Assembly: GCF_014197145.1 (NCBI RefSeq)
Contig: NZ_JACIEZ010000011.1
Location: 62,001-126,000, forward strand
Length of the DNA stretch: 64,000 nucleotides
Source of the DNA: Gellertiella hungarica
Lineage (GTDB): Bacteria > Pseudomonadota > Alphaproteobacteria > Rhizobiales > Rhizobiaceae
Direction: 5' to 3'
Each line of letters starts with the position of its first letter. Positions within the stretch are counted from its first letter, which is position 1. Positions 16,086-26,200 of this stretch are shown in pieces. Position numbers and translations under genes: made by a program. Below the pieces are notes generated by a model that searched no databases, was not told the DNA's origin, and worked only from the letters and a program-made list of their open reading frames with translations.

Positions 16086-18491
16086 TTAGAAGTCTTTAAT
16101 CCCGACCGACCAGTGTTGCCGCACGTTGTCCGCTGCTGTGAAATTCGTAGCGTCTGCTGTGAGCGTTGTTAAGCGGATTGCGGTGCTGGTTAGCGAGTAA
16201 ACCGCCGTGTTCGCAACCTTGTTACCATAAGTGCTTTTTGCGGCACCATTGGTTGAAGATTGCGTCACCCCGAGAACGTTGGGCATCTTCGAATACGGAT
16301 AGCGGAAATTTAACGTCCCGCTCACCGCCGACGCGGCTCCCGATGCAATGGCAGTGTCCACATACCCGACTTGCGTCATTTCACGCGTGGGGATGCCTGT
16401 CAGATCGCCGGTCGGGTATATCAGATACGCCCCATTCGGACCCGACACATTGTCAACGATCAGGAAATCACTCGGAAGTGTCGCGAGAACCTCATCCCGG
16501 GCGAACAAGAACGCTTGCCCCTGCGGAGCATCCCAATGAAGCCCGTCGATGATCACATTGACCTTCTTGTTCGTGTTGATCCCCTGGACGAAAACAGCGC
16601 GCGCATTGACACCAGCATTAGGCGACACGATGCGGGTGTTCATAATGCGGACAGTGATGTCCTCGCGGATATTCGCGCCGGCCGGATAGCCGCCACCGCT
16701 CGGCCCAATCGGCTGAACGAGGATATAGGCGAGCGAACTTGTCGAGCCATCGCCTTGCGAGATCAATTCGCAGTCGATGATATCGACATAGCCGCCGTTG
16801 ATCTCGGCCGCCTGGACGCACATACCGGCCGTGCTGCCGTACATGCCGAAAACCGTGCAACCCTGAAGGCGCACGTTCCTGCCCCCGAGGGAGACGCCCG
16901 ACATGAAACAATTCACGTAGCTGCAAAAATCAGCGCAACCATGGAAGTCAGCCGCTCCAACATCTGCAATCGGGCCAGTAAAGAGGTGCATACCGACTAT
17001 AGTCACATAGCGGCACGGCACTGAACCCGGCGTACCGTAGGTGCCGATGGTAACAGCGTGTCGCGTGGCATAGGAGGCCGAGCCACGCACGGTCACGTTC
17101 TGGCAGCTGGAGATCTCGATGCCGTATTCATCGCCGACAGACGGAGAGTTATTTTCCCCGTAACCGCAGTCGATGTTAACGCCATAGCAGAGGTCGACTT
17201 CAAGCCCGCAGTAGGTTCCGCCGCCCGTTGCGCGGACATCGCGAAAGACGACATCTCGGCCGTATCGGACGAGAATGCCCGACTTGGCCGCCGTGTTGCA
17301 GGGCTTTATCGTGATGCCCTCGATCCGGGCCCTGACGCCATCCAGGCGGTATACATCCATGCTTGCAGCAGTGTAGGCATCTGTCGCCTGTTCATAGCAA
17401 AGCAGGTTGTTTCCGCTGAGCGAATGCACCTTGAACATGCCGCCATCACGATAGACGTCACGGCGCCCGCCGAACGAGAAGTCGGTCGGATTGTAAACAA
17501 TCACCACATCGCCGGGGTTGACCGGCTGGGCGGCGGCGAACTGCAAGGTTCTCGACTGCTTGTTCACATTCGCGCTGAGCTTGCTGAGGAGCACAAGCGC
17601 CCCCTGAACCCGCAGCTGCGCGGAGGTTCCGAAAGAGAAATCGAGCGTGCCTTCTCCTCGCAAGGAGAGGTCCGCTGTGCGTACCAGGTCGCTATCCGCT
17701 CTCCAGTTTCCGGCAGGCAGGCGATGATTCCCACCTGTGTAGTTCAGCCATGACTGTAGGGCTGCCTGCTGATTGCTCAGTATGCCGGGAACAGCGCCGA
17801 ACTGTTGCGGAACCACCTCCGGCTCGGTGATGGAATACCCGACCAGCGTGCCGTCTGCGAGGCTGATCACAAGATCGCCAACGGTGGTGTTGTTCTTCTG
17901 ATATCGGGCGCCGCCGTAATCCCCCGCATTGTAATACCCAGCCGTCTGTATGTAGGGCGGGGCTGTGGTGGGATGGAAACTCCCTTCTGCAAAGGACTTG
18001 GACGCCAGCATGAAGCCGGGATTGGCGTTCGCCTGGATGCCGGCTGCGACCGCCAGCACGAGGTTCGCAAAGTATTCTGCCTGAATGATCTGGTCGCCGG
18101 AAAAGACTTTCCCGCTCTCGCCATAAGGCACCTTATGGGCGCGGTCGGCATCTCGCCGTATTTCCTGAATTTCGGCCTCAATCACATCGAGAACGTGATT
18201 ATGGTCTTCAGGGGATATAGGCCTACCCATGGCAAACTCTGACGCCTTGTGGGGCGCGCGCATGCCTACGATCCTCACGTCACCAATGATGCCGGGATTG
18301 AACGTGACCCTTGCGTCATTAGCTACGCCTGAGACGAAGGTCGCGGAAATGGTGAAGTCGGTTCGCTGCTGTCCGTTGTGAATGACAATCAAGTCGTCGT
18401 CATCGAACAGCGGGAAGTCCGCCGCAAACTCTGTGGTTGCGACGACGGGGGCGTAAGCCGTATGGCGATCATCAGGAGCGGTCGTAGACAT
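16086..18491 (-). CDS. Tailspike protein with T7-fibre-like N-terminus and beta-helix
   Basis: The 801-residue receptor-binding protein is probably a polysaccharide-degrading spike. Residues about 1-130 resemble the virion-attachment domain of T7-type tail fibres (ADFPLFDDDDLIVIHNG, then a helical AEIQEIRRDADRAHK segment). Residues about 250-620 are rich in short beta repeats with Gly/Asn/Val, as in pectate-lyase-like right-handed helices. The frame stays open for about 190 codons upstream, but that part is a shadow of the preceding gene. ATG 18512 is an alternative start. Confidence 0.8.
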   Translation of the reverse strand: MSTTAPDDRHTAYAPVVATTEFAADFPLFDDDDLIVIHNGQQRTDFTISATFVSGVANDARVTFNPGIIGDVRIVGMRAPHKASEFAMGRPISPEDHNHVLDVIEAEIQEIRRDADRAHKVPYGESGKVFSGDQIIQAEYFANLVLAVAAGIQANANPGFMLASKSFAEGSFHPTTAPPYIQTAGYYNAGDYGGARYQKNNTTVGDLVISLADGTLVGYSITEPEVVPQQFGAVPGILSNQQAALQSWLNYTGGNHRLPAGNWRADSDLVRTADLSLRGEGTLDFSFGTSAQLRVQGALVLLSKLSANVNKQSRTLQFAAAQPVNPGDVVIVYNPTDFSFGGRRDVYRDGGMFKVHSLSGNNLLCYEQATDAYTAASMDVYRLDGVRARIEGITIKPCNTAAKSGILVRYGRDVVFRDVRATGGGTYCGLEVDLCYGVNIDCGYGENNSPSVGDEYGIEISSCQNVTVRGSASYATRHAVTIGTYGTPGSVPCRYVTIVGMHLFTGPIADVGAADFHGCADFCSYVNCFMSGVSLGGRNVRLQGCTVFGMYGSTAGMCVQAAEINGGYVDIIDCELISQGDGSTSSLAYILVQPIGPSGGGYPAGANIREDITVRIMNTRIVSPNAGVNARAVFVQGINTNKKVNVIIDGLHWDAPQGQAFLFARDEVLATLPSDFLIVDNVSGPNGAYLIYPTGDLTGIPTREMTQVGYVDTAIASGAASAVSGTLNFRYPYSKMPNVLGVTQSSTNGAAKSTYGNKVANTAVYSLTSTAIRLTTLTADATNFTAADNVRQHWSVGIKDF

Positions 18492-18524
18492 GGAAGGGAT
18501 AATCCACGCCATGTCCCATGTCAG

Positions 18525-18534
18525 CAAAGCACTG
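18525..18534 (-). promoter_or_regulatory. Late-strand motif, one mismatch, ahead of the tailspike
   Basis: CAGTGCTTTG differs from the prophage motif CTGTGCTTTG at one base and is followed by the same C. It lies just after the stop of the preceding ejection protein and 33 bases before the chosen tailspike ATG. Confidence 0.4.
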
Positions 18535-18538
18535 GCGG

Positions 18539-20971
18539 CTATTGCCCGACCGCGTTGCCTACATCGGGTCCTCGAGTGGGCAGCGCCTCTCCCGGGCGCC
18601 ACCAGAAGCCCTGCCCGAAGTCCTTTTTCATCCTCCGCTCGTAACGGGCAAAGGTGTTCCGATAGTCGGGGTCGATCATCGTCTGGATCTGATCGAACAG
18701 GATACGGTCCGTTGCAATCTTGGCAAACCACATGGAGGAGCCGGGCGTCCATGCCTTGAGGTGCTGAGCGAGCATCTTGCCCGATACCTCCTTGTTGCCC
18801 GCGGCGGCCTGCATCAGGTCGCCAGTGGCGGAGATAATCGCGCCGGGGCCCGGGCCCATAGCATATGCTGCTAGGCCATCTCCGCCTCGGGTAGTCGAGG
18901 AATAGACAAGATCGCCCAGCATCCCGAAGCCGCCGCCACGAATCGCGGCCTGCATCCAGAATTTCTGGCTGCCCATGTCCTGTGGGTCCCGACCTGCAAT
19001 CAGCGACTGCATCTGGGCTGTCACCGCCCCGGCAATGGTCATCAGCCCGACCAGCTTGGTTCCCGCGAAGACCTTGTTCCACATACCGTCCTGAATGGCG
19101 GATCGCATCATGTGGGTCATCATGAAGGTCATCGGGAAGGACTTGAACTGTGTTGCGCTGCGCACCAGCTCGCCCATAAACGTCCCGCGCTGGAGGCCAG
19201 CGGACATCGCACCACGGATGCGAGCGTCCGGTTCGATCACGGCAAATTTCCGCTCATCGATAATCGCCGACATCAGCCTGTCCGCAAGCTGCTGATCGGC
19301 GACCCCGTTGACGTCGAAGAACCGCGCACCATCGGCCTCAAGCGGAGGCGTGACGCGGATCGCCTCCCACTGATCGGCGGAGAAGCCATATCGCCGCAGG
19401 AACCCTTGGAACGCCGGGTCCAGATCATCGAACGCATAGTCTGCTTGCCGTGCGATAAAGCCGTTGAACTCCATGGCCCATGCCCGCTTCAGGCCTTCGG
19501 TCCACACGTTGATGCCAGTGAGCCGCATCGTTGTGTCAGCAACGCGCCCGGTCAGCCCCTGGCCGACCACCTCATCCGCAAAGCGCTTGCTGCCGAGCGC
19601 GTGATCTATGATGGATTCGGCAGTGAGGTTCACCATGCGGGCGACTTCCTCAGCCCCTTCACGGTTTACGGTCAGGTCTTTCACAAGGCGCGCCAGAACT
19701 GCTGTCGCAGGAATACCGTTGTAGTTGGCAGCGAGCGAAGCTGTGAAGCTGTCACCGGGCAATGCGGCGATGGTGGCCGAGCCGAGTCGTGCCGCCGTCT
19801 GGATGTTGCGCATACCGCCGCCGATGCCCGCTATCAGATCGCTCTGCACCGCCCCGAGCTTGCCGGTGACGGAGTCCCACGTGCGCTGGACAGCTGCCGG
19901 GCTGTTCATACTCAGCGACCGCTTGGCTTTCGCCAGGAGCGACCGGTTGCGCACCGCGTCATCCTGTCGGGCGAGCTCCAGCAGCTTCCCAAACGTGCTT
20001 TCGTAGTTGGGGCCCAGGATCTCGAGCGTGGCAATCTCGCGGCCCATTCCGCTCAGATGCCCGATGAGCGTGCCGTGCAGCCCGCCGTCACCGATCCCGT
20101 ACTTGCGCATCATCCGAATATACGAATCGGCGTTCTGGAAGCGGAACACGCGGAGTTGGTTGCTGAAGCCACCGGATGCACCGTTGCTGGCCTTGCCGAG
20201 CGTGATGTCCTTGTAGGCGTTGGCGATGATGCCACCGACCGCAGCTCGGGGCGCTTCGCCCTGTCCCTGCTTGTCCATTACCTTGATGTTGCCCGCCTCG
20301 AACTCGCTCATCAGATCGTTGACGAACTCGGACTGCGAGAACTGGCCCACCCGCTTGTTGTCCCAGTATTGAGGCAGCCGCCAGTCTTCCAGCACAGACA
20401 GCACTTTTCCCGCACGCTTGGCGCGCTCAACTGCATATTCGGTGGTTTTCTTCCAGCCGGCGGCCGCAGCCTTCGCAGCCTGATCCCCGGTGTCGTCGCC
20501 AAACAGTTCGCGCGCGATGTTCCAGACGGACTCCGTATCCTGTCGGAGACCGGCCAGCCTGGAGGCATATGGCTTCAGAGCGCCATCCATCATGCCGAGG
20601 AGCCGCTTTGTCACGTTCTCGCTGTGGCCGTCGATATGGATGGCGCTGCCCATGGCCTCGCCCCCTTCGAGGTTGTCTCGCACCAGAAGGCTATGCAGAC
20701 CCGCCGTCTTGCCGGAAGGGTGCTTTTCCATCCGGTCGAGAGCCTGCGCATAGGCGATGGCTTGCTTCGCCGCCGCATACTTCCGTTCCTTGGCGGCTTC
20801 CATCATCACGCGCGCGGCTTCGAGCGCGGAGGCTGCATCGGCGGATGCGGGGCCCATGGCCGGGTAGAGTCGCTGCTGCAATCCCTCGTGCAGGGCCAGG
20901 GCATCATCTGCCTGCTTCTGGGTGATCCTCTGTGCGGCGACAAGTTTGGTGAGGCAGTTTGCAATGCTCAT
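18539..20971 (-). CDS. Putative internal virion (ejection) protein, 810 residues
   Basis: No enzymatic motif is recognised. The protein is mostly helical, with Ala-rich N-terminal segments (about 1-100) and hydrophobic stretches near the C-terminus (LVGLMTIAGAVTAQM and AIIRG-type segments about 640-720). Large helical proteins in this place, after tail tube genes and before the tailspike, are the ejection proteins of short-tailed phages. These enter the host envelope with the DNA. It overlaps the previous gene by 4 bases (ATGA). Function is inferred from position, size and composition. Confidence 0.7.
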   Translation of the reverse strand: MSIANCLTKLVAAQRITQKQADDALALHEGLQQRLYPAMGPASADAASALEAARVMMEAAKERKYAAAKQAIAYAQALDRMEKHPSGKTAGLHSLLVRDNLEGGEAMGSAIHIDGHSENVTKRLLGMMDGALKPYASRLAGLRQDTESVWNIARELFGDDTGDQAAKAAAAGWKKTTEYAVERAKRAGKVLSVLEDWRLPQYWDNKRVGQFSQSEFVNDLMSEFEAGNIKVMDKQGQGEAPRAAVGGIIANAYKDITLGKASNGASGGFSNQLRVFRFQNADSYIRMMRKYGIGDGGLHGTLIGHLSGMGREIATLEILGPNYESTFGKLLELARQDDAVRNRSLLAKAKRSLSMNSPAAVQRTWDSVTGKLGAVQSDLIAGIGGGMRNIQTAARLGSATIAALPGDSFTASLAANYNGIPATAVLARLVKDLTVNREGAEEVARMVNLTAESIIDHALGSKRFADEVVGQGLTGRVADTTMRLTGINVWTEGLKRAWAMEFNGFIARQADYAFDDLDPAFQGFLRRYGFSADQWEAIRVTPPLEADGARFFDVNGVADQQLADRLMSAIIDERKFAVIEPDARIRGAMSAGLQRGTFMGELVRSATQFKSFPMTFMMTHMMRSAIQDGMWNKVFAGTKLVGLMTIAGAVTAQMQSLIAGRDPQDMGSQKFWMQAAIRGGGFGMLGDLVYSSTTRGGDGLAAYAMGPGPGAIISATGDLMQAAAGNKEVSGKMLAQHLKAWTPGSSMWFAKIATDRILFDQIQTMIDPDYRNTFARYERRMKKDFGQGFWWRPGEALPTRGPDVGNAVGQ

Positions 20972-23280
20972 TGGGCGGCAACCTCCGTGCCGGTGGCGCA
21001 GACTTCGATCTCCTTGCCGGCGGCGATCTCATCATCTGCTTCATCGAGAATGTCATCAAGGGAGCGCTCGCCAAGCCCATCGCCGAGATCGACCGTGATG
21101 CCAGGTCTCTCTGCCCTCAGCTGCTGTGCTGCCTGTATGTGCGCATCCACCGTCTGGGGCTTTGCCGCAATTTCTTCAACTGCATCCGCCGTCAGTCTTT
21201 CCTCGGCTATTTGGGCAAGATCGGAACGTCCCACCCGATCCAGCGAAGACTTGAGAATATCGGGAGCCCCGAGCGGTTCACCGAACAGCCGCGGCCCCGA
21301 GTCGTTCTTCATGGCCTCTTCCGCGAAATCATTCAGGAAGGCAGCCAGCCGTGCCCGGCCAACCGGCCGCTTCAGGTCCGCATCCGAGAACAGCGCTCTC
21401 GCCACCAGCTTTGACAGCTCATCCGGCCCGCCGAACATCTCCGCCTGGTTGACCAGATCGGCCATGGAGCGGCCTTCGTCGCGCGCCTTCATGACCAGCC
21501 GGACGGCATTCATCAGGTCGGGAGTGATATCCATCCCGCCCGGGATTTCGCCGCGCGCCACGGCATCGCGCAACCGTGACCAAGGCCCAGCCGCGTCCGC
21601 GAGCGCCCCGGCAATCGCCTTGATGTTGTTGTCGGTATCTTCCAGAGCCCGGCCCAGAAGGGCCGGCTCCCCATAGGCTCTACCCATCAGGGCAGCGGTG
21701 ATGCGCCGCTCTCCTTCTTGGCTCAGATAGCCCCCGGCATCCATAAGAGAGCCCTGCTCGGCTCGGGGAAGCTTCGCCATGAAGCCGCGCGTGAACTGCT
21801 GGTTCGCCGCCGCCTTCACGTCCGATCCCTGCAGAAGGTCGAGAAGCGATCCGTCTATCATGCGAGCGTCAGAAAGCGCCTGCTCGGTCGCCCCCATGCG
21901 CATCGCCGTTGACCGATTGGCGGCAGTAACAAACCCGATCCGCTCCCCGTTCTCCAGATCTGTGACGCGGCGAGCAATCAGAACGGGGTTGGTAAACCCC
22001 TCGATGTCAAAGTTCTGCGCGCGCAGGAAGTTGCGATAGTTGTTCGCCGAGGTCCCAGCGTCCGAATAGGCTCGCCGAAGTGCCATCACGCGGCCATTGC
22101 CGCTTTCAACGATCCCATCTGGTCCTACGATGGGCGCTCCGGACTCAGCCTGGGGCGAGGGGCCCAGCCGCTCCGGTTGCAGATTGGCAGCAATTCCTGC
22201 CACCTGATCGCGTGACAGGGCCCGGGACCGGTCGCGCGGCTGCAAATCCGGTGGGAAGGCCGGATTGGGCGTCATGTCGTCGGTATGGGAGGTGATCAGG
22301 TCAGTCGCCTCGACAACCTCGTAGCGAACGCCCACAGACCGCCCGTCCGCATCATACACCCGACCGGGCCTTGCTGCCGCCTCGATGAATGCTTCCTTCG
22401 GCAGCTCGACGGGGCGGCTCCGCACCAGATCGTCGGCAGCCTTCTCCACTGCTGCCCGGTATGCTCCATCTCCTCGGACAGTCGCGGGGAACCTTGATGC
22501 CGGCACCGCGGCTTCCCGACTGACGACATTCGCAGCATCGCGGACAGGAGAGGGCCAGTACCCCGTTTTCGCTCTATGCCAAGCCGCTGCGATACCCTTG
22601 AAGCCAGCCCCGAGCGCCGCGCCGCCAACACCGGCCGCGCCGATCTCGTAGAGAGCGTCTCCCACGGAGAATTCAGGATCGATCCGGCTCTTGCGCTGAA
22701 AGGATGTGGTTTGGATCAGGGACTCGGAGGCTACTCCGGCGGCGCCCTCAACCAGCGCTGTCCGCACGATGCCGCTGGCGGCAGAGCCCCCGAGGCCAGA
22801 TACCAGCAGGTTGATCGGATCGGTGATGCCACCGACAACCGTGCCAAGGAACCCGCCGACAGAGGATGTGAAATCGGTCGTTCGGCGGGACAGGTCCACC
22901 GACTTCTGTCTGGCCTCGGAGGCTTTCTCATCGGCCTTCCGGCGAATTACTTCCGGGGTGGGAAACTCCAGCGGGCTATCGGGGTTGTTTTTCTTCCACG
23001 CCTCGAACTGCTTCATCGCCTCCTGGCGCTTGAATGGGAGTACGCTGTCCGACCAGTTGGGAAGCATCTGCCCGCTGGCCTTGTAGAACTCGTTCTGGAA
23101 ATCGTTCTCGGCCGCGACTCGGGTGCGGTATTCCGCATTCGAGTTGGAGAAGTTCTGCATTGCCTCCAGATCGGCTTTGAAGCGCGCGGCAAAGCCGGGG
23201 TCAACGCCTTCGAACGGGCGCTGGGCTGCTGCCTGCAACGCCCCCCGCATCTGATCGTCATTCACCAGAAACGGCATCAT
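20968..23280 (-). CDS. Putative ejection protein with a ddrB-like ParB-superfamily domain
   Basis: This 770-residue protein has helical N-terminal segments, a hydrophobic Gly/Ala-rich region (about 140-235), and a central domain (about 330-460). The central domain includes QPRDRSRALSRDQVAGIAAN and GPDGIVESGNGRVMALRRAY, matching what I know of the ParB-related domain in DNA-ejected polyvalent phage proteins. The C-terminal third is helical and acidic. It is ATGA-coupled to both neighbours in the ejection-protein block. I infer that it is packaged and injected with the genome; what the ParB-like domain does there is unknown. Confidence 0.7.
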   Translation of the reverse strand: MMPFLVNDDQMRGALQAAAQRPFEGVDPGFAARFKADLEAMQNFSNSNAEYRTRVAAENDFQNEFYKASGQMLPNWSDSVLPFKRQEAMKQFEAWKKNNPDSPLEFPTPEVIRRKADEKASEARQKSVDLSRRTTDFTSSVGGFLGTVVGGITDPINLLVSGLGGSAASGIVRTALVEGAAGVASESLIQTTSFQRKSRIDPEFSVGDALYEIGAAGVGGAALGAGFKGIAAAWHRAKTGYWPSPVRDAANVVSREAAVPASRFPATVRGDGAYRAAVEKAADDLVRSRPVELPKEAFIEAAARPGRVYDADGRSVGVRYEVVEATDLITSHTDDMTPNPAFPPDLQPRDRSRALSRDQVAGIAANLQPERLGPSPQAESGAPIVGPDGIVESGNGRVMALRRAYSDAGTSANNYRNFLRAQNFDIEGFTNPVLIARRVTDLENGERIGFVTAANRSTAMRMGATEQALSDARMIDGSLLDLLQGSDVKAAANQQFTRGFMAKLPRAEQGSLMDAGGYLSQEGERRITAALMGRAYGEPALLGRALEDTDNNIKAIAGALADAAGPWSRLRDAVARGEIPGGMDITPDLMNAVRLVMKARDEGRSMADLVNQAEMFGGPDELSKLVARALFSDADLKRPVGRARLAAFLNDFAEEAMKNDSGPRLFGEPLGAPDILKSSLDRVGRSDLAQIAEERLTADAVEEIAAKPQTVDAHIQAAQQLRAERPGITVDLGDGLGERSLDDILDEADDEIAAGKEIEVCATGTEVAAQ

Positions 23281-26200
23281 TTCCCCCTGAGATCGAGGAC
23301 GAACACGGACGGGCCGCCGTAGCTGCCCGGCGACGGTTGGCGCAGTGCGTAGGTGGGTGCGTCCTCCGGGCCGAACTCCAGCACGTACCGGCCATCGGCA
23401 ACAGCCCGGAGCCGACCTTCGTTGAGGAGGTCCTGAGGCTTTACCCGTGTGCCGGAGGAAGTGACCGCGCCTTGCAGATCGGCATCCGATAGTCCCTCAA
23501 GCAACTGGTCGAACTCCTGCTGGGATGCTCCGTAACGCGGGGCGATCACCTGATGCCCATTCATCTCAACAAGCCCGCCCGTTACTTCCTGCACTGCCTG
23601 CTGCATCCGGCTGTCGTTGAGCTGCCCGGATGTGTCCCCCACCTGATTTGCCAGATCTGCATAGCGCGCGCGTGCCGCTTCGAGGATCTGCTGGCGTGCC
23701 CCTTCGAGAGCCGGTGCGAATACGGATGGAGGCAGCACCTCATCCACCAAGGCGGCATTCTCGTCCGTCTGCTTGGGCGCCAGGTTGGGGTTCTGTGCCA
23801 GAAGGGCCTGTCCGCGGAGGATGCCTTCGGCGGCCTGCGGGTTGACCCCTACAAGGGCACCAGCAGCAGCCACGGGCAAAGAGGCACCCTTGCCAGCAAT
23901 TGCGGATATCGTTGCCTGATAGGTGTCCGGGCTGAGGTTCTGCTGCATCGTGCCTAGCAGCTGGATCTGCTCCTCGGGCGTGGATGTGGCAAGGCGACGT
24001 TGAAGCTCCTGCTGAGCACCCGGGCGCAGCGCCGGAATGTTCCCGGTGAGGCCACGAGCGCGAACGACATCGACCGCGCTCTGATACGCCTGGAACGTGC
24101 CGGCCCAGCTGTCAGGGTTCTGCAGGTCGAGAGGCGGCAGGTTAGAGACTAGTCGGCGGTTCATGGCGTAGCCGAGGGGATCATCTTTCAAGGCCGCCTG
24201 TTGAGCTTTCGCGGCCTCTTCAAGCCCGGCCACCATCTGGGATTGGGCGACGGTGAAGCCATCCGCGTTGTCAGCGCGCAGTCCGGCGATCAGACTTTCC
24301 AGCTGAGCCGGGGCCATGACCATGGCGCTGTCCGTGGCAAGCTGGGTGGCGAAGTAATCGGCCACCTCGTTCCGAAAATCCTGATCGTCCACCACTGCCA
24401 GCTGGCGATTCAGCAGATCGATGTTGGAGACGGTCGGGGTGAGACCCCTGTCGTTGCCAGACTTGATGTCTGCAAACAGCGCGCGAGCGTCGGATGTCAC
24501 CTCCTGCCGGTATTCCTTCACCAGCTCGGGATCGACCGGGCTTGAGGGAACCCCACTCCGCGTGCTGTCGTCCTCGATGTGCCAGTTCTCGTTCGCCAGC
24601 GGGAATTTCAGCCCGTACTTGGCCGCGTTGTCGTGGAGCCATCCAACGACATTCGCAGGGGCTTGGGCAAGAGATTGCCCGTTATAAGACAGATCGGCGG
24701 CCGTGCCTTTCTGGTGGTAGGAGCCGCCCGGCTTGCCGATGTTTTCGGACAGGCCGCTGCGCTTGAACTCGCCCGCCCACTTCTTGCCAGCTTCGATGGG
24801 GCCGAGCTTCGCGACATCCGCTTCCCAAGCCTTGCGGTCGATGCCGTATTTGGCCGCATTCTCGCTGATGATCTCGGCCTGCCGCTGAGGTGTCCGCATC
24901 CCGGAGAACACACCGAGTCCATTCCGGATCTCTGGGGGCGCGTCCTGCATCATCCGTGCGAGCTTGACGGCGAAGCCGTCCTGGAGCCCCGTGATTGCCT
25001 CGGGCGCCTTGTCTGTTCGGCCCTGAAGAAACCCCTTCGCAGACGTTGCTTCTTCGGGAGAGAAAGTGACTATGGAGCTCGCCTTACCGAGCACCTTCTT
25101 GTAGTAGGCGGCGGATTCCTTAGGCAGCACGGAGTCGTCACGGCCAGCTGCCAGCCATGCATCGGCCCGCTGCGGCCCGCCATTGTAGGCTATCAGCGCG
25201 GCTTCCTTGTCCCCGTTGTACCGGGTCAGCATCTTGTTGAAATAATGGGTGCCGTACTGCCGGCTGATTTCCGGATTTTTGAGGTAGGCCTGCTTCTGCT
25301 CCACGGTGCCGTTCTTCGGGAAATTGACATCCCCGAGATCGCCGGCAATCTCGTCGGCAGTTTCCGGCATCACTTGCATGAGGCCGGTGGCGCCCTTGGA
25401 GGATACGCTGGTGGCATCCCCGCCGCTTTCAACCTCCTGCATCGCCGCGATGATCGTGTCTCCTCCTGAAGCTCGTGCGAGGAGGCTCTCGGCCTGGTTG
25501 ACCTGCACCGAGTTGGGAGAGCTGCGGAAACCCTGCAATGTGCGCGCCATTGCCCGCGTGCTGATCAGCTCGGTGGCACCAGCCAGATCGCCGCCGCGTG
25601 CAAGCTCCATGGCCGTCTTGTCCACGTCATCCGCGTCGAGGCCAACGCCCTCCTTCAAACGCTTCTGGATCTGCTGGGAACGGTCCTGCACCGGCTTAAG
25701 GTTCGCCTTCGCTTGCGCCACGAAGCCGTTGATCCGCTCGTTCGCGAGCCCCGCATACTGCCTCCTTTCCGCCGGGGAGAGGGGGATTTTATCGTCCGTC
25801 AGAATGGCGTTCGACAGCTTTTGCGCTTCGGCGAGGCCGTTCGGACCCGAGAGCGCCTTGTCAACCTGCCCGAGCATGGCTTCCGACATGTGCCGGCCCT
25901 CCATCCTCTTCAGGGCGATGTCCGCCTCCGTCTGCCCGACGACGAAATCAGGATTGTCGGCGAGCTGCTGATAGAGCGTGCGGATCTGCTGGGTCTTCTC
26001 CAGATAGGCGGTAGTGCCGACGCCGCCGGATCGGGCCAGTGTCGATGCTTCATCATCGAGCATCTGGATTTCGGACTTGATGTTTCCCTCATACTCCTTG
26101 ATGTCGGCAGTCCGCTTCTGCTCCGAAACGCCGAGGCGCAGGCGCGGGCCCTCCGTATCGAGCATGGTGAGAACCGCGCCCTGGTACTCCTCGGGGACGT

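Noticed and set aside
18513-19082. N-terminal extension of the tailspike frame (about 190 codons)
   Set aside because: It lies inside the preceding ejection-protein gene in another frame and is Arg/Gly/Asp-rich. The T7-fibre-like domain begins only after ATG 18491/18512.
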